From Sphaerisporangium sp039871875 (GTDB taxonomy: Bacteria > Actinomycetota > Actinomycetes > Streptosporangiales > Streptosporangiaceae): a DNA stretch of 64,000 nucleotides. Below, in pieces: positions 35,266 through 43,763 of this stretch. The notes under the pieces are model-generated. The model was given only the letters and a program-made list of their open reading frames with translations. It searched no databases and was not told the DNA's origin. The position numbers and the translations under genes were made by a program. Positions within the stretch are counted from its first letter, which is position 1. Every line of letters begins with the position of its first letter. The DNA lies in contig NZ_JBDPMD010000011.1 in NCBI RefSeq assembly GCF_039871875.1, positions 1-64,000 on the forward strand, given 5' to 3'.

Positions 35266-36033
35266 TCAGGCGCACTGGGCGAGCATCGTCTCCTTGTCCG
35301 CAGAGGTGACCGGAAGTTCATACTTCAGCGCCACCTGCGCGAAGCGCAGGACGTACGCGCAGCGGATCCCCCGGTTCGGCGGCAGCCACGACGCGGGCCC
35401 CGAGTCCCCCTTGGAGGAGTTGGTGGAGCCGTCCACCGGCATGAGGTTCAGCGGGTCGTTGGCGATCTGCATCCTCTTGGCCTTGCTCCACCGGGACGCC
35501 CCCATCTGCCAGTCGTACGACAGCGGCATGACGTGGTCGATCTGCACCTCGGCGGCGTCCTCCTTGCGCCATTCGATCGTCGTCCCTGTGTACGGGTCGT
35601 GCAGCGTCATCGACACCAGCACGCAGTCCGACCCCGACCGGTACTTCAGGTCCTTGCCGTCCCGCGCCAGCACGTCGTTGCGCGTGTCACAACCGTTGCG
35701 CCCGAACGGCACCTCATCGACGCTGTCCGCCCAGGCGTACCCGAACTCGTCCCGGTCGTACCCGGTCCTGGCCCCCCGCCCCTTCGTCCCCACTTCCTCG
35801 ATCACCTTGACCGCCGCCGCCCGGTCCTTGTCCGATTTGATGGGCCCGAGTCCCGGCTCGGTGCCATCCGGGTTGTCCAGCGGGCTGACCCCGGTGTCCC
35901 CTGCCTTCTTGTCCCCGCCGCCACCTCCCGGCGGCCCGCCGTCCCCTCCCCCACTGGCGTCCAGAGGCGCGCACCCGACCAGCCCCAGAACCAGCCCCCC
36001 CGCCGCGACCCACCGCACCCAGCGCCGCCCCAC
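35266..36033 (-). CDS. Secreted HNH nuclease-like lipoprotein
   Basis: A 255-residue exported lipoprotein. The signal ends at LVLGLVGC (lipobox). A Gly/Pro-rich linker (about 25-45) leads to a DUF1524-type HNH domain: VQIDHVMPLSYDW has the first His, NDPLNLMPVDGSTNSSKGD the central Asn/Leu-Asn part and ASWLPPNRGIRCAYVLRF the last part. These nucleases cleave DNA without sequence preference in known relatives. I chose GTG 36033. The frame stays open to a TTG at 36087, but that stretch is AT-rich (ATA, TAT, TTT codons) and more likely promoter. It is followed by the SPFH gene. Confidence 0.85.
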   Translation of the reverse strand: MGRRWVRWVAAGGLVLGLVGCAPLDASGGGDGGPPGGGGGDKKAGDTGVSPLDNPDGTEPGLGPIKSDKDRAAAVKVIEEVGTKGRGARTGYDRDEFGYAWADSVDEVPFGRNGCDTRNDVLARDGKDLKYRSGSDCVLVSMTLHDPYTGTTIEWRKEDAAEVQIDHVMPLSYDWQMGASRWSKAKRMQIANDPLNLMPVDGSTNSSKGDSGPASWLPPNRGIRCAYVLRFAQVALKYELPVTSADKETMLAQCA

Positions 36034-36140
36034 TGCCCACCCCCAGGTAAAAGACCAGTAATAGATAGGTATATCAATTACCCTCAAACCCCCTCATTTA
36101 TCCTCTGAGGTGGGATGGGTGGACGACGCCCGGAACGACG

Positions 36141-36172
36141 AAACCGGCGACCCGCCGTGCGGGCGCCGGTTT
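36141..36172 (-). terminator. Terminator hairpin after the cupin gene
   Basis: AAACCGGCG (36141-36149) pairs with CGCCGGTTT (36164-36172). CCCGC (36151-36155) pairs with GCGGG (36159-36163) inside it, giving a 14-bp stem with one bulged A, 16 bp after the cupin stop. Confidence 0.8.
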
Positions 36173-36188
36173 CTGTGAAGCCTCTGGG

Positions 36189-36551
36189 TCAGGCGCGGCC
36201 GTACGCGTCGTCGAGCCGCTCGATGTCGTCCTCGTCGAAGTGGCCGAAGGCCACCTCCAGGATGCGCGCGGCAGGGCCGGAGGAGGACAGGCGGTGGGTC
36301 TGCCCGGCGTGGATCAGCACCCGGTCCCCGACGTTCGGCTCGACGCGCTCGCCGTCGATCTCGAACACCAGCCCGGGGTCCAGCGCGACCCACAACTCGT
36401 CCCGGTGCTTGTGACGCTGCAGGCTGAGCCGCTGCCCCGCCGCCACCTCGATGATCTTGACGGTGGACGTCTCGTTGTGAGTGAACCGCTCGAAGTTCCC
36501 CCACGGACGCTCGTCCCGCACCACCGCACCGAGCCGATCGATCTCCAGCAC
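36189..36551 (-). CDS. Mannose-6-phosphate-isomerase-type cupin
   Basis: A 120-residue single cupin of the type II phosphomannose isomerase class. It has RPWGNFERFTHN, KIIEVAAGQRLSLQRHKHRDELW (metal-ligand His cluster RHKHRDELW) and RVLIHAGQTHRLSSS. In larger relatives this domain isomerises mannose-6-phosphate or is fused to GDP-mannose pyrophosphorylase; here it stands alone. The GTG at 36551 is supported by GGAGG 6-7 bases upstream. The frame extends further only through repeat sequence. No sugar-nucleotide genes are nearby, so the substrate is unknown. Confidence 0.85.
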   Translation of the reverse strand: MLEIDRLGAVVRDERPWGNFERFTHNETSTVKIIEVAAGQRLSLQRHKHRDELWVALDPGLVFEIDGERVEPNVGDRVLIHAGQTHRLSSSGPAARILEVAFGHFDEDDIERLDDAYGRA

Positions 36552-36647
36552 TACTGTCCTCCACTGACGCGCGACAAACAGGCCGCCCACTCTCCCACAA
36601 CCCGGTGAACAACCCGAGAATCCCACAAGAGCACGAGGTAACCCACC

Positions 36648-36715
36648 CCTCGGCCAAATCGAGGTAGCCCGCACCTCGACCAAATCGAGGCAGCCCACAC
36701 CTCGACCAAATCGTG
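36648..36715. repeat. 26-bp tandem repeats, each with a 6-bp-arm hairpin
   Basis: CCTCGGCCAAATCGAGG at 36648-36664, CCTCGACCAAATCGAGG at 36674-36690 and a truncated third copy at 36700-36715 recur every 26 bp. Each full copy can fold as CCTCGA/TCGAGG around CCAAA. They lie upstream of the cupin gene, in the 431-bp gap 36552-36982 that also holds the 17-bp array. Confidence 0.75.
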
Positions 36716-36833
36716 CACCCCTCCACCGGACCGGCATCATGCAGCGGACCGGCACCCTCCACCGGACCGGGCCGTCCCTCCGCGCCCCTGGCGGCCCGTC
36801 CGGGTGGACGGACCGCCAGGGAGCAGGCGGTGC

Positions 36834-36952
36834 GGGCGGTGCCGGCGTGCGGGCGGTGCCGGCGTGCGGGCGGTGCCGGCGTGCGGGCGGTGCCGGCGTG
36901 CGGGCGGTGCCGGCGTGCGGGTGGTGCCGGCGTGCGGGCGCTGTGCCGGTGC
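36834..36952. repeat. 17-bp minisatellite, seven units
   Basis: GGGCGGTGCCGGCGTGC is repeated in perfect register at 36834, 36851, 36868, 36885 and 36902. One substituted copy follows at 36919 and one degenerate copy at 36936. As 17 is not a multiple of three and no RBS is present, this is non-coding. It ends 30 bp beyond the stop of the TPR-like gene. Confidence 0.85.
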
Positions 36953-36982
36953 CCGCTCAGCGCATCGACCGCCGGCAGGTGG

Positions 36983-39271
36983 TCAGAGGCCGTATTCCTT
37001 GATGATGCGCTCGTGGCGTTCGGCTTCGATGCCGGCGGCGCGGGCGAGGTCCAGCCAGGCCAGGGGGTGGGACCAGCGCTCGGTGGCGTCGTCCAGGACG
37101 GCGTCCAGCTCCATGGGCTCCACGCCCGGGGGGACGGCGATCCAGCCGTAGACGCCCTGGAGGCGTTCGCCGGACGTGGGGTGGGTGACGGTGTAGTTGT
37201 CGTCGCTGTAGACCCACATGGGCCAGCCGCGCTCGGCCATCAGCTCGTTGAACTCGGTCCAGTCGTGCTCGCTCGGCGCCGCGCCGTCGAAGAACCAGCT
37301 CGTGTAGCCGCCGGGCCGGAGCATGGAGACGGCGGCGAACGGGATGACGAAGCTCTCCTGCTGCTGAGGGTCCTCGGGGACCGGCTCCAGGGGGCGGGGG
37401 TCGATCACGATGACGTCGCCGGCGTTGTAGTCCATGCCGCGGGGCTGCGGGATGAGCAGCCGCGCGGTGGCGGGGCCGGTGCGGACGGACAGGACCTCGC
37501 GGCGGCTGCCGTCGGAGACGGGCAGGACGACCCGGACGAGGTGCCACTCCTCCTCGATGGGGCCCTCGGTGCCCTCGACCTCCATGCCGAGCTTGTCCGC
37601 ACCGGCGCGCACCAGGGCCCAGTCCTCGGCGGCGGTCGCCATGACGATCATGCGCCAGACGTCCTCCTCCTCGGACGCCCCGGACTGGACGATCTCGTGC
37701 AGGATGGCCGCGCCTCCGGCGTTGTCGCCGAGCTGCTGGGCCGCACCGGCGAGCAGGCGCTGGGCCTCCAGTGCCACCTCGCCCTCCGCGCCGGCCTCCA
37801 CCGACGCGGCGGCCGCGTCGCGGGCCTGCTCCCACCGCTCGCGGGCGCGGTGCAGCCGGCCGAGGGCGAGGTGGCGGGACGGCGCGGGCAGCATGGCGGC
37901 GAACCGCTCCACCCGGTCGTCCTGGCCGGCCTCGATCAGCACACCGGTGAGGTAGCCGACGTCGTCGGGGTCGGCCTCGGCCGGGTCGGCGGAGTCGACG
38001 ATCTGCTTCCACAGCAGGTCGGCGCCGAGCGGGGCGTAACCGAGGAAGGAGATGGTGGTGGCGTGGCGGCGGGTGGCCTCCAGGTCGGTGCCCGACAGCG
38101 GCGCCAGCCAGCCGACCCACCGCTCGGGGTCGGCGTTGTGGCCGTCGGCGGCGTCGAAGTAGGCCACCAGCTCGTCCTGCGGCCCTGGGGCGGGCAGCGG
38201 CGTGGCGGCCTCGGCGGCGGCCCGCAGCTCGGCGACCCGCTCGGCGATGCCGTCGGCCGTACGCAGGTCGGCCGTCCAGGCCTCGGCGAGGTCGGCCAGC
38301 GCCCGGGCCTGCCAGATGCCCTTGCGTCCGACGGCGAGGTGGCCGGCGATCAGCGCCAGCTCGACCCGGCCGCGGTGCACGCCCATGGTCTCGTAGTAGC
38401 CCATCCACTGGCGCAGCACCCGGCCGAGCTGCCAGGTGTTGGCGATCACCTCGTCGAGCAGGCGCACGGCGCGGGCCCACTCCACCCAGTCGCGGGGGTG
38501 CTCGCCGATGACGTCGAGGTCGGGCAGCGCCTCCAGCGCGGGGGTGGCGCGCCCGGCGGTGGCCAGCACGAGCGCGCGGAGCACGCCCTCGCGGTGCGGC
38601 TTGGACACGGGGTCGTCGGCCGGGAAGTCCTTGGCGGAGTCGAGCTCGGCGAGGGCCTCCTCGGTGCGGCCGGCGGCGAGCAGCGCGCGTACCCCCATGG
38701 CGGCGAGCTCCCAGCTCACCTGGCCGTCCGCGGCGCGGCGGCCCGCCACGGCGGACTCGTGGTAGGTGACGGCCTGCTGGTGCTCCCCCGCGTCCAGAAG
38801 GGCCGAGACGTACTGCACGGCGAGCCCGCAGAACGCCGGCGAGTCGTGCGCCGTGCCGTCCAGCGCGGCGCCGAGGGCGGCCAGGCGCTCGGCGGCGTAC
38901 CCGGGGCCGTCGGTGTTGGCCTGCGCGACGGCCAGCGCTTCGACGGCGGCGGGCGTGGAGGGGCACTCCTTGACGTCCGCGCGGCGGGAGAACTCAAGGA
39001 GGGCGTCCGCGTCCCCGAGGGCCACGGCGCCCTGGTGGCGGTCGCCGACCCGGCTGAGCAGGTGCCAGTAGCGGGCGAAGAACTCCAGCCACGGCTGGTC
39101 CAGCGCCTCCGCCTGCTGGGCCACCGCGGGAGCCATCACGTCAAGCTGGGCATAACGGCCCTCAAAGACCTGCGCGGGCAGGTCACCCAGCGCGATCGCC
39201 AGACCGGTGTTCCCGGCTTCGTGCAGTTGCCGCTGGGTGTCCGCCACCCATGCCCAGATGTCAACGTCCAT
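36983..39271 (-). CDS. Large TPR-like protein of unknown function
   Basis: A 762-residue soluble protein. Residues about 1-570 are Ala/Leu/Glu-rich helical hairpins of TPR character (AEALDQPWLEFFARYWHLLS, AVTYHESAVAGRRAADGQV, ARERWEQARDAAAASVEAGA). The C-terminal 190 residues form a different, mixed alpha/beta domain (WHLVRVVLPVSDGSRREVLSV; GDVIVIDPRPLEPVPED; WFFDGAAPSEHDWTEFNELM) that I do not recognise. There is no signal peptide, TM segment or catalytic motif. It is a single leftward gene between dapF and the 17-bp minisatellite. A scaffold or regulatory role is a guess. Confidence 0.8.
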   Translation of the reverse strand: MDVDIWAWVADTQRQLHEAGNTGLAIALGDLPAQVFEGRYAQLDVMAPAVAQQAEALDQPWLEFFARYWHLLSRVGDRHQGAVALGDADALLEFSRRADVKECPSTPAAVEALAVAQANTDGPGYAAERLAALGAALDGTAHDSPAFCGLAVQYVSALLDAGEHQQAVTYHESAVAGRRAADGQVSWELAAMGVRALLAAGRTEEALAELDSAKDFPADDPVSKPHREGVLRALVLATAGRATPALEALPDLDVIGEHPRDWVEWARAVRLLDEVIANTWQLGRVLRQWMGYYETMGVHRGRVELALIAGHLAVGRKGIWQARALADLAEAWTADLRTADGIAERVAELRAAAEAATPLPAPGPQDELVAYFDAADGHNADPERWVGWLAPLSGTDLEATRRHATTISFLGYAPLGADLLWKQIVDSADPAEADPDDVGYLTGVLIEAGQDDRVERFAAMLPAPSRHLALGRLHRARERWEQARDAAAASVEAGAEGEVALEAQRLLAGAAQQLGDNAGGAAILHEIVQSGASEEEDVWRMIVMATAAEDWALVRAGADKLGMEVEGTEGPIEEEWHLVRVVLPVSDGSRREVLSVRTGPATARLLIPQPRGMDYNAGDVIVIDPRPLEPVPEDPQQQESFVIPFAAVSMLRPGGYTSWFFDGAAPSEHDWTEFNELMAERGWPMWVYSDDNYTVTHPTSGERLQGVYGWIAVPPGVEPMELDAVLDDATERWSHPLAWLDLARAAGIEAERHERIIKEYGL

Positions 39272-39465
39272 GGCAGGTCAGTCTGCCAGTTCACCGGGCG
39301 TGCCCCAAACATGTGGGCGGTGCCCTGGGGATACCGATGACCGTATGCGGCCAGAAGCACGAGAAGACACGGATGTTGTCCACCGGCGCACCCGGACAAA
39401 GGGTCCGTGACGGCCCGCGGGCCGCGTGGCGCGGGGCCTCCGGCGCCGCGGGGTGCGCGGACGGG

Positions 39466-40314
39466 TCAGGTCAGCGTCGCGGCGGGGTAGTCGCCGGAGG
39501 CGACGAGGACGGCCGGGCCGGTCAGGTAGCTGGTGTCGGGCGTGAGGGTGACGGTGAGGAGGCCGCCGAGGACCTCGACGGTCCACGTGCCGGTGGTCTC
39601 GCCGGCGGCGTGGGCGGCGGCCACGGCGGAGGCCACGGTGCCGGTGCCGCAGGAACGGGTCTCGCCGCAGCCGCGTTCGTGGACACGCATCACGATGTGC
39701 CGGTCGCCCACGGGGTTGACGAACTCGACGTTGACGCCGGTGGGGAACACGGCGGGGTCGAAACCGGGCTGGGCGTGGAGCTCGAAGCGGGCCACCGGCT
39801 CGCCGGTGAGGCACGCCAGGTGGGGGTTGCCCATGTCGACGACCAGGCCGGTGTAGCGGGTGCCCCCGACGGTCGCCCAGCTCTCGCCCATGATGAGCGG
39901 TGGGCCCATGTCCACGGTCACCATGCCCTCCGGCCCCATGCGCACCTGGCGGATGCCCGCGCGGGTGACCACGTCGAACCCGCCCGGGTCGGCGAGGCCC
40001 GCCTCGACGAGGTAGCGCGCGAAGACACGTATACCGTTGCCGCACATCTCGGCCATGCCGCCGTCGGCGTTGCGGTAGTCCATGAACCACTCGGCCTCGC
40101 CGGTGTGCGCGGCGGCGCCGCGGGCCCGGGCGACGATCTCGACGGCCTCGGGGCTCAGCTTGGCGGGTACCACGCGCAGCACACCGTCGGCGCCGATGCC
40201 GGCCCGCCGGTCGCACAGGGCCGCGACCAGAGTGGCCGGGAGGTCGAGCACGCCGTCCGGATCGGGCAGGATGACGAAGTCGTTCTCTGTGCCGTGACCC
40301 TTGACGAAACGCAT
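39466..40314 (-). CDS. dapF: Diaminopimelate epimerase
   Basis: A 282-residue DapF, converting LL- to meso-diaminopimelate for lysine and peptidoglycan. The two catalytic cysteines are present: C91 in EMCGNGIR and C222 in RSCGTGT. FVKGHGTENDFV at the start and GNPHLAC in the middle also match. Between FVILPD and the first active site is an insert (about 51-75, AKLSPEAVEIVARARG) common in actinomycetes. It begins 11 bases after miaA, the usual neighbour; the ATG at 40314 gives the expected length. Confidence 0.95.
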   Translation of the reverse strand: MRFVKGHGTENDFVILPDPDGVLDLPATLVAALCDRRAGIGADGVLRVVPAKLSPEAVEIVARARGAAAHTGEAEWFMDYRNADGGMAEMCGNGIRVFARYLVEAGLADPGGFDVVTRAGIRQVRMGPEGMVTVDMGPPLIMGESWATVGGTRYTGLVVDMGNPHLACLTGEPVARFELHAQPGFDPAVFPTGVNVEFVNPVGDRHIVMRVHERGCGETRSCGTGTVASAVAAAHAAGETTGTWTVEVLGGLLTVTLTPDTSYLTGPAVLVASGDYPAATLT

Positions 40315-40325
40315 GTCACAGCATC

Positions 40326-41231
40326 TTACGCCCGCACCAGCCGGACCGCCTGCTCCAGGAGGCCGGGGGCGTCGTACGGCAGCCAGCTCACCCGCGGGTC
40401 GCGGCGGAACCACGACTCCTGGCGGCGCGCGAACCGCCGGGTCGCCCTGATGGTCTCGTCGACGGCTCGCTCCTCGGTCCACTCCCCCGCGAGGAACCTC
40501 AGCACCTGGGCGTACCCGAGGGCCCGCCCCGCCGTGCGGCCGTCCGCCAGGCCCCTGGCCTGGAGGGCACGCACCTCGGCGACGAGACCCGCGTCCCACA
40601 TGCGGCGCACCCGCAGGGCGATGCGCTCGTCCAGCTCGGGCCTCGGGACCTGGAGACCGATCTGGACGGAGGGGTAGACCGCGTCGTACGACGGCATGGT
40701 GGCCGAGAAGGGGCGGCCGGACAGCTCGATGACCTCCAGTGCGCGCACGACGCGGCGGCCGTTGCTCGGCAGCACCGCCTCGGCCGCGGCGGGGTCGAGC
40801 TCCTTGAGCCGCTGGTGCATCGCCGCCGGGCCGAGGACGTCGAGCTCGGCCTCCAGGCGGGCACGGACGGCGGGGTCGGTGCCGGGGAAGTCCAGATCGT
40901 CCAGCGCGGCCCTGACGTACAGGCCCGAGCCGCCGACCAGCACGGGAACGATGCCGTGCGCCCGCATGCGGTCGATGAGGGGGCGGGTGAGGCGCTGGTA
41001 CTCGGCCACGCTGGCGGTCTCGGTGACGTCCCAGATGTCGAGCAGATGATGGGGGACGCCGCGGCGCTCGGCCTCGGTGAGCTTGGCGGTGCCGATGTCC
41101 ATGCCGCGGTAGAGCTGCATGGAGTCGGCGTTGATCGCCTCGCCGCCCAGGCGCAGGGCCAGCTCCACCGCGAGGTCGGACTTGCCGGCGGCGGTGGGCC
41201 CCACCACGGCCACCACGGGGGGGCCGTCCAT
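40326..41231 (-). CDS. miaA: tRNA dimethylallyltransferase MiaA
   Basis: A 301-residue MiaA, adding dimethylallyl to A37 of UNN-reading tRNAs. It has P-loop GPTAAGKSDL, NADSMQLYRGMDIGTAK, GVPHHLLDIWDVTE, PVLVGGSGLYVRAALD and, near the C-terminus, RRFARRQESWFRRDPRV. It works ahead of MiaB, which thiolates the product and is encoded 3 kb upstream in the same direction. The ATG at 41231 overlaps the ogt stop by one base (TGATG); a GTG one codon earlier is possible. It forms the run ogt-miaA-dapF. Confidence 0.96.
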   Translation of the reverse strand: MDGPPVVAVVGPTAAGKSDLAVELALRLGGEAINADSMQLYRGMDIGTAKLTEAERRGVPHHLLDIWDVTETASVAEYQRLTRPLIDRMRAHGIVPVLVGGSGLYVRAALDDLDFPGTDPAVRARLEAELDVLGPAAMHQRLKELDPAAAEAVLPSNGRRVVRALEVIELSGRPFSATMPSYDAVYPSVQIGLQVPRPELDERIALRVRRMWDAGLVAEVRALQARGLADGRTAGRALGYAQVLRFLAGEWTEERAVDETIRATRRFARRQESWFRRDPRVSWLPYDAPGLLEQAVRLVRA

Positions 41232-41755
41232 CACAGGGCCCAGTCGAGGGTGGGCTGCAGGTAACCCTCCAGGGTGAGCAGCCAGCGTTTGTCCTCGACA
41301 CCCTCGCCGCCGCTGAACCCGCCGAGGCCGTTGCCCGCGACGACGCGGTGGCAGGGCACCACGACCGGGATGGGGTTGCTCCCCATGACCGACCCGATGG
41401 CCCGGGCCGGGACACCCGCCCCGCTGGCCTCGGCGAGCGCGCCGTACGTGGTGACGTGCCCGTAGCCGACGGTGGTGGTCAGCGTGCCGAGGACCCTGCG
41501 CTGGAGGGGGGACATCAGGCGCCAGTCGATCTGTACGGTGAACGCGCGCCGCCGCCCGGCGAAGTACTCGGCCAGCTCGGTCGTGGCCTGCAGCGTGCGG
41601 GCCGGGTCGGCGGTCTCAGGGAGGCCGAGGCGGGCCAGCACGGCCTTCCTGACACCGTCACCGTCCTGGAAGGCGGTCGCCGCCACGCCGTCCTCGGTGA
41701 CGGCCACGAGGAAATCCCCGAGCGGCGTCGGGACGGTTCCGAACGCGACGGTCAT
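41231..41755 (-). CDS. ogt: Methylated-DNA--protein-cysteine methyltransferase
   Basis: A 174-residue suicide repair protein. The acceptor C135 lies in VVPCHRVV. Upstream are the HTH-like VTTYGALAEASGAGVPARAIG and GSVMGSNPIP, and downstream GNGLGGFSGG. It removes alkyl groups from O6-alkylguanine. ATG 41755 is preceded by AAGGCGGGAG, better than the start 11 codons earlier. The 3' end overlaps miaA by one base, so the DNA repair gene is coupled to the tRNA-modification gene. Confidence 0.94.
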   Translation of the reverse strand: MTVAFGTVPTPLGDFLVAVTEDGVAATAFQDGDGVRKAVLARLGLPETADPARTLQATTELAEYFAGRRRAFTVQIDWRLMSPLQRRVLGTLTTTVGYGHVTTYGALAEASGAGVPARAIGSVMGSNPIPVVVPCHRVVAGNGLGGFSGGEGVEDKRWLLTLEGYLQPTLDWAL

Positions 41756-41835
41756 GCTCCCGCCTTCCTGGGTTCCTGCCGGTGTCACTTCTCACGGTAG
41801 CGGTGGGTGGCGACACTTCCGGACGGAGTCGTCGC

Positions 41836-42516
41836 TCAGCGGCGCCAGGAGACGACGTGGTAACCGACGCCGTAGGGCGCCTCGTCGTACAGCGCCTCCG
41901 CGCGGAAGGCGCCGTTCCGCCCCGCGCCCGCGAGCACCTGGAGCGCGGCCCGGCCCGCCACCCAGAGGTCGTCCGCCTCCGCGGGGTCCATCGTTTCCAG
42001 GGCTTTCGTGTCCGCCGCGGCGAGAGCCCGGGCCAGGGCTCGGTCATAACGGCCGGCATCCGGGTGCAGGTAGCCGGGTGCCTTCACGGTGAGCGCGGCC
42101 GACCCGTCGGCCATGACGAGAAGCGCCACCCGCGGGGCCCGTGCCGCGAGTTCCGCCCCGACGGCCAGGCACTCCTCCGGTGCGGCATCCATGGCGACGG
42201 CCTGGTACCCGTGCGGCCCGTCCACCCCGGCCCGGTCCATGAGCCACCGACCGACGGTCAACGACAGGGGAAGCACCGGCCGTCCCGTCCCCACCCGGAC
42301 ATCGACCCCCCACGGGGCCAGTGTCCCCGCCGCCTCCCCCGGATACCCCGTGGTGACCGTTCCCCCACCGACGACGAAGAGGACGTCCGCCCCGCCCAGC
42401 CCTCGGACCGCCGCCACACAGCTCTCCCGCAGCCCGTCCAGCTCCACCGCCGCGCCCCCCGCCAGCTCGGGGGCCATCAAAGGAGGATGCGGGCACACAG
42501 CGGCGGCGACAAGCAC
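41836..42516 (-). CDS. Class III extradiol dioxygenase (LigB)-like protein
   Basis: A 226-residue protein of the LigB/MEMO-like fold. The N-terminal VCPHPPLMAPEL holds the first conserved His, and GTVTTGYPGEAAG, GRWLMDRAG and LLVMADGSAALTVKAPGYL follow. Homologues sit between miaB and miaA in many actinomycetes, where no reaction has been shown. The usual second metal His region is weak here, so catalytic activity is uncertain. The GTG at 42516 lacks a clear RBS and may be leaderless. It is 80 bases upstream of ogt in the same direction. Confidence 0.82.
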   Translation of the reverse strand: MLVAAAVCPHPPLMAPELAGGAAVELDGLRESCVAAVRGLGGADVLFVVGGGTVTTGYPGEAAGTLAPWGVDVRVGTGRPVLPLSLTVGRWLMDRAGVDGPHGYQAVAMDAAPEECLAVGAELAARAPRVALLVMADGSAALTVKAPGYLHPDAGRYDRALARALAAADTKALETMDPAEADDLWVAGRAALQVLAGAGRNGAFRAEALYDEAPYGVGYHVVSWRR

Positions 42517-42591
42517 GCGATCAGGCTAACCGCTTCCGCTCTCCACCCGGTCCCGGTCCTCCCGCCGGGCCGGCCGGAGGGAGGACGCAGG

Positions 42592-42624
42592 CCGGCCGGG
42601 GTCCCGTTGAGGGCCCCGGCCGGG
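42592..42624 (-). terminator. GC-rich terminator after the CAP-domain gene
   Basis: CCGGCCGGGGTCCC (42592-42605) pairs with GGGCCCCGGCCGG (42611-42623) over 13 bp with one bulged T and a 5-nt loop, about 20 bp past the stop of the leftward CAP gene. Confidence 0.75.
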
Positions 42625-42644
42625 TGGAGGAAAGAGGAGAAGGG

Positions 42645-43763
42645 TCAGCTGCCGCCGAAGTCCTGGGTCCACCAGGGGCCGCCGGGGCCGAGGTGGACGC
42701 CTACGCCTATGGCTTTCAGCTTGCAGTTCATGATGTTGGCGCGGTGGCCGGGGCTGTTGAGCCAGGCCTTGACCACGGCGGCGGGGGTGGCCTGGCCCCG
42801 GGCGATGTTCTCGGCGTACATCGAGCTCTTGTAGCCGGCGGCCTTGATGCGGTCCCAGGGGGAGCGGCCGTCGGCGGAGGTGTGGTCGAAGTAGCCCTTC
42901 GCGGCCATGTCGTCGGAGTGGCCGCGGGCGGCGGCGCGGAGTTTCTCGTCGATGCGGAGAGGGCCGCACCCCTGGCCGGCGCGGGCCTCGTTGGTCAGGC
43001 GGGCGACCTCGTTCTCGGTGGCCACCAGGGTGGAGGAGCCGCCGGAGGGAGCCGAGGTGGGCTTCTTCGTGGGGGTCGCCGTGGGGGTCCTGCGCGGCTT
43101 GGGCTTGGGCTTGGGCGTGGTGCTCGCGGAGGGCTTGGCCGTGGGGGTGGGGCTCGGGCCGGGGATCTCGACGTCGCCGACGCCCTTGAAGGCGTTGGGC
43201 TGCTGCGGGAGCGGCTCGACGTAGCCGGCGTCGCCGTCGGGGCCGACGCCCGAGCCACCGGCCGGCGGGGCCTGCGCGTCGTCGTTCGGCTTGTTCTTGG
43301 CGCTCTCACCGTCGCGGACGGGGGCGTCCGGCTGGGCGTCCTGCGCGCCGCCGCCTGAGCCGCCCGCACCCGCGCTGCCCGGGCCGGCGTCGCCCGCGGC
43401 GGGCGCCTCCTCCAGGGTGGCGTCGCCGGGGTCGGCCTCGGGGCCGACGGGGGCGGCGTCCTCGGCGGGGTTCTCCTCGCTCTGCCCGGCCACCTGCTTG
43501 CCCGAGGAGGACGTGGGGGCGGCGGTGCTCGGACCACCGGTGAGGGCGATGACACTCCCGGCGGTGACGGCCGCGGCGACGACGGCCGCCGCGGCGCTGA
43601 TCACCAGGGTGCGGCGGCGGCCCGAGGAGCGCGCGGCCGCCGAACGCGCGACCCGGGACGGGCGCTGCTCGGACGACAGATATTCCGTGGGGAAGGAGGC
43701 GGGCGGTGGGAGAGGGCTGGACTCGTCGTAGGGGCCCGGCGACGTGGGGTCGTGCCGATCCAT
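42645..43763 (-). CDS. Membrane-anchored CAP/SCP-domain protein
   Basis: A 372-residue protein. A cytoplasmic tail (about 1-50), one TM helix (about 52-75, VISAAAAVVAAAVTAGSVIAL), a long Asp/Gly/Pro-rich linker (about 78-210), a Lys-Pro/Thr-Pro stretch (PTPTAKPSASTTPKPKPKP) and a C-terminal CAP domain (about 250-372) follow in order. The CAP domain has EVARLTNEARAGQGCGPL, HSDDMAAKGYFDHTSADG, AENIARGQ and SPGHRANIMN. Bacterial CAP proteins are cell-surface proteins of mostly unknown role. ATG 43763 has GCAGGAG upstream; the frame extends 19 codons further without support. The linker suggests that it spans the peptidoglycan. Confidence 0.9.
   Translation of the reverse strand: MDRHDPTSPGPYDESSPLPPPASFPTEYLSSEQRPSRVARSAAARSSGRRRTLVISAAAAVVAAAVTAGSVIALTGGPSTAAPTSSSGKQVAGQSEENPAEDAAPVGPEADPGDATLEEAPAAGDAGPGSAGAGGSGGGAQDAQPDAPVRDGESAKNKPNDDAQAPPAGGSGVGPDGDAGYVEPLPQQPNAFKGVGDVEIPGPSPTPTAKPSASTTPKPKPKPRRTPTATPTKKPTSAPSGGSSTLVATENEVARLTNEARAGQGCGPLRIDEKLRAAARGHSDDMAAKGYFDHTSADGRSPWDRIKAAGYKSSMYAENIARGQATPAAVVKAWLNSPGHRANIMNCKLKAIGVGVHLGPGGPWWTQDFGGS

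Noticed and set aside
35213..36100. Toxin-antitoxin or restriction system around the HNH gene
   Set aside because: The HNH protein has a lipoprotein signal, and no methylase, specificity subunit or antitoxin is adjacent.
36713..37002. Cys/Arg/Gly-rich plus-strand ORFs through the 17-bp repeats
   Set aside because: A 17-bp unit shifts frame every copy, so the peptide repeat arises from the array itself. The frame then continues as an antisense shadow of the TPR-like gene.
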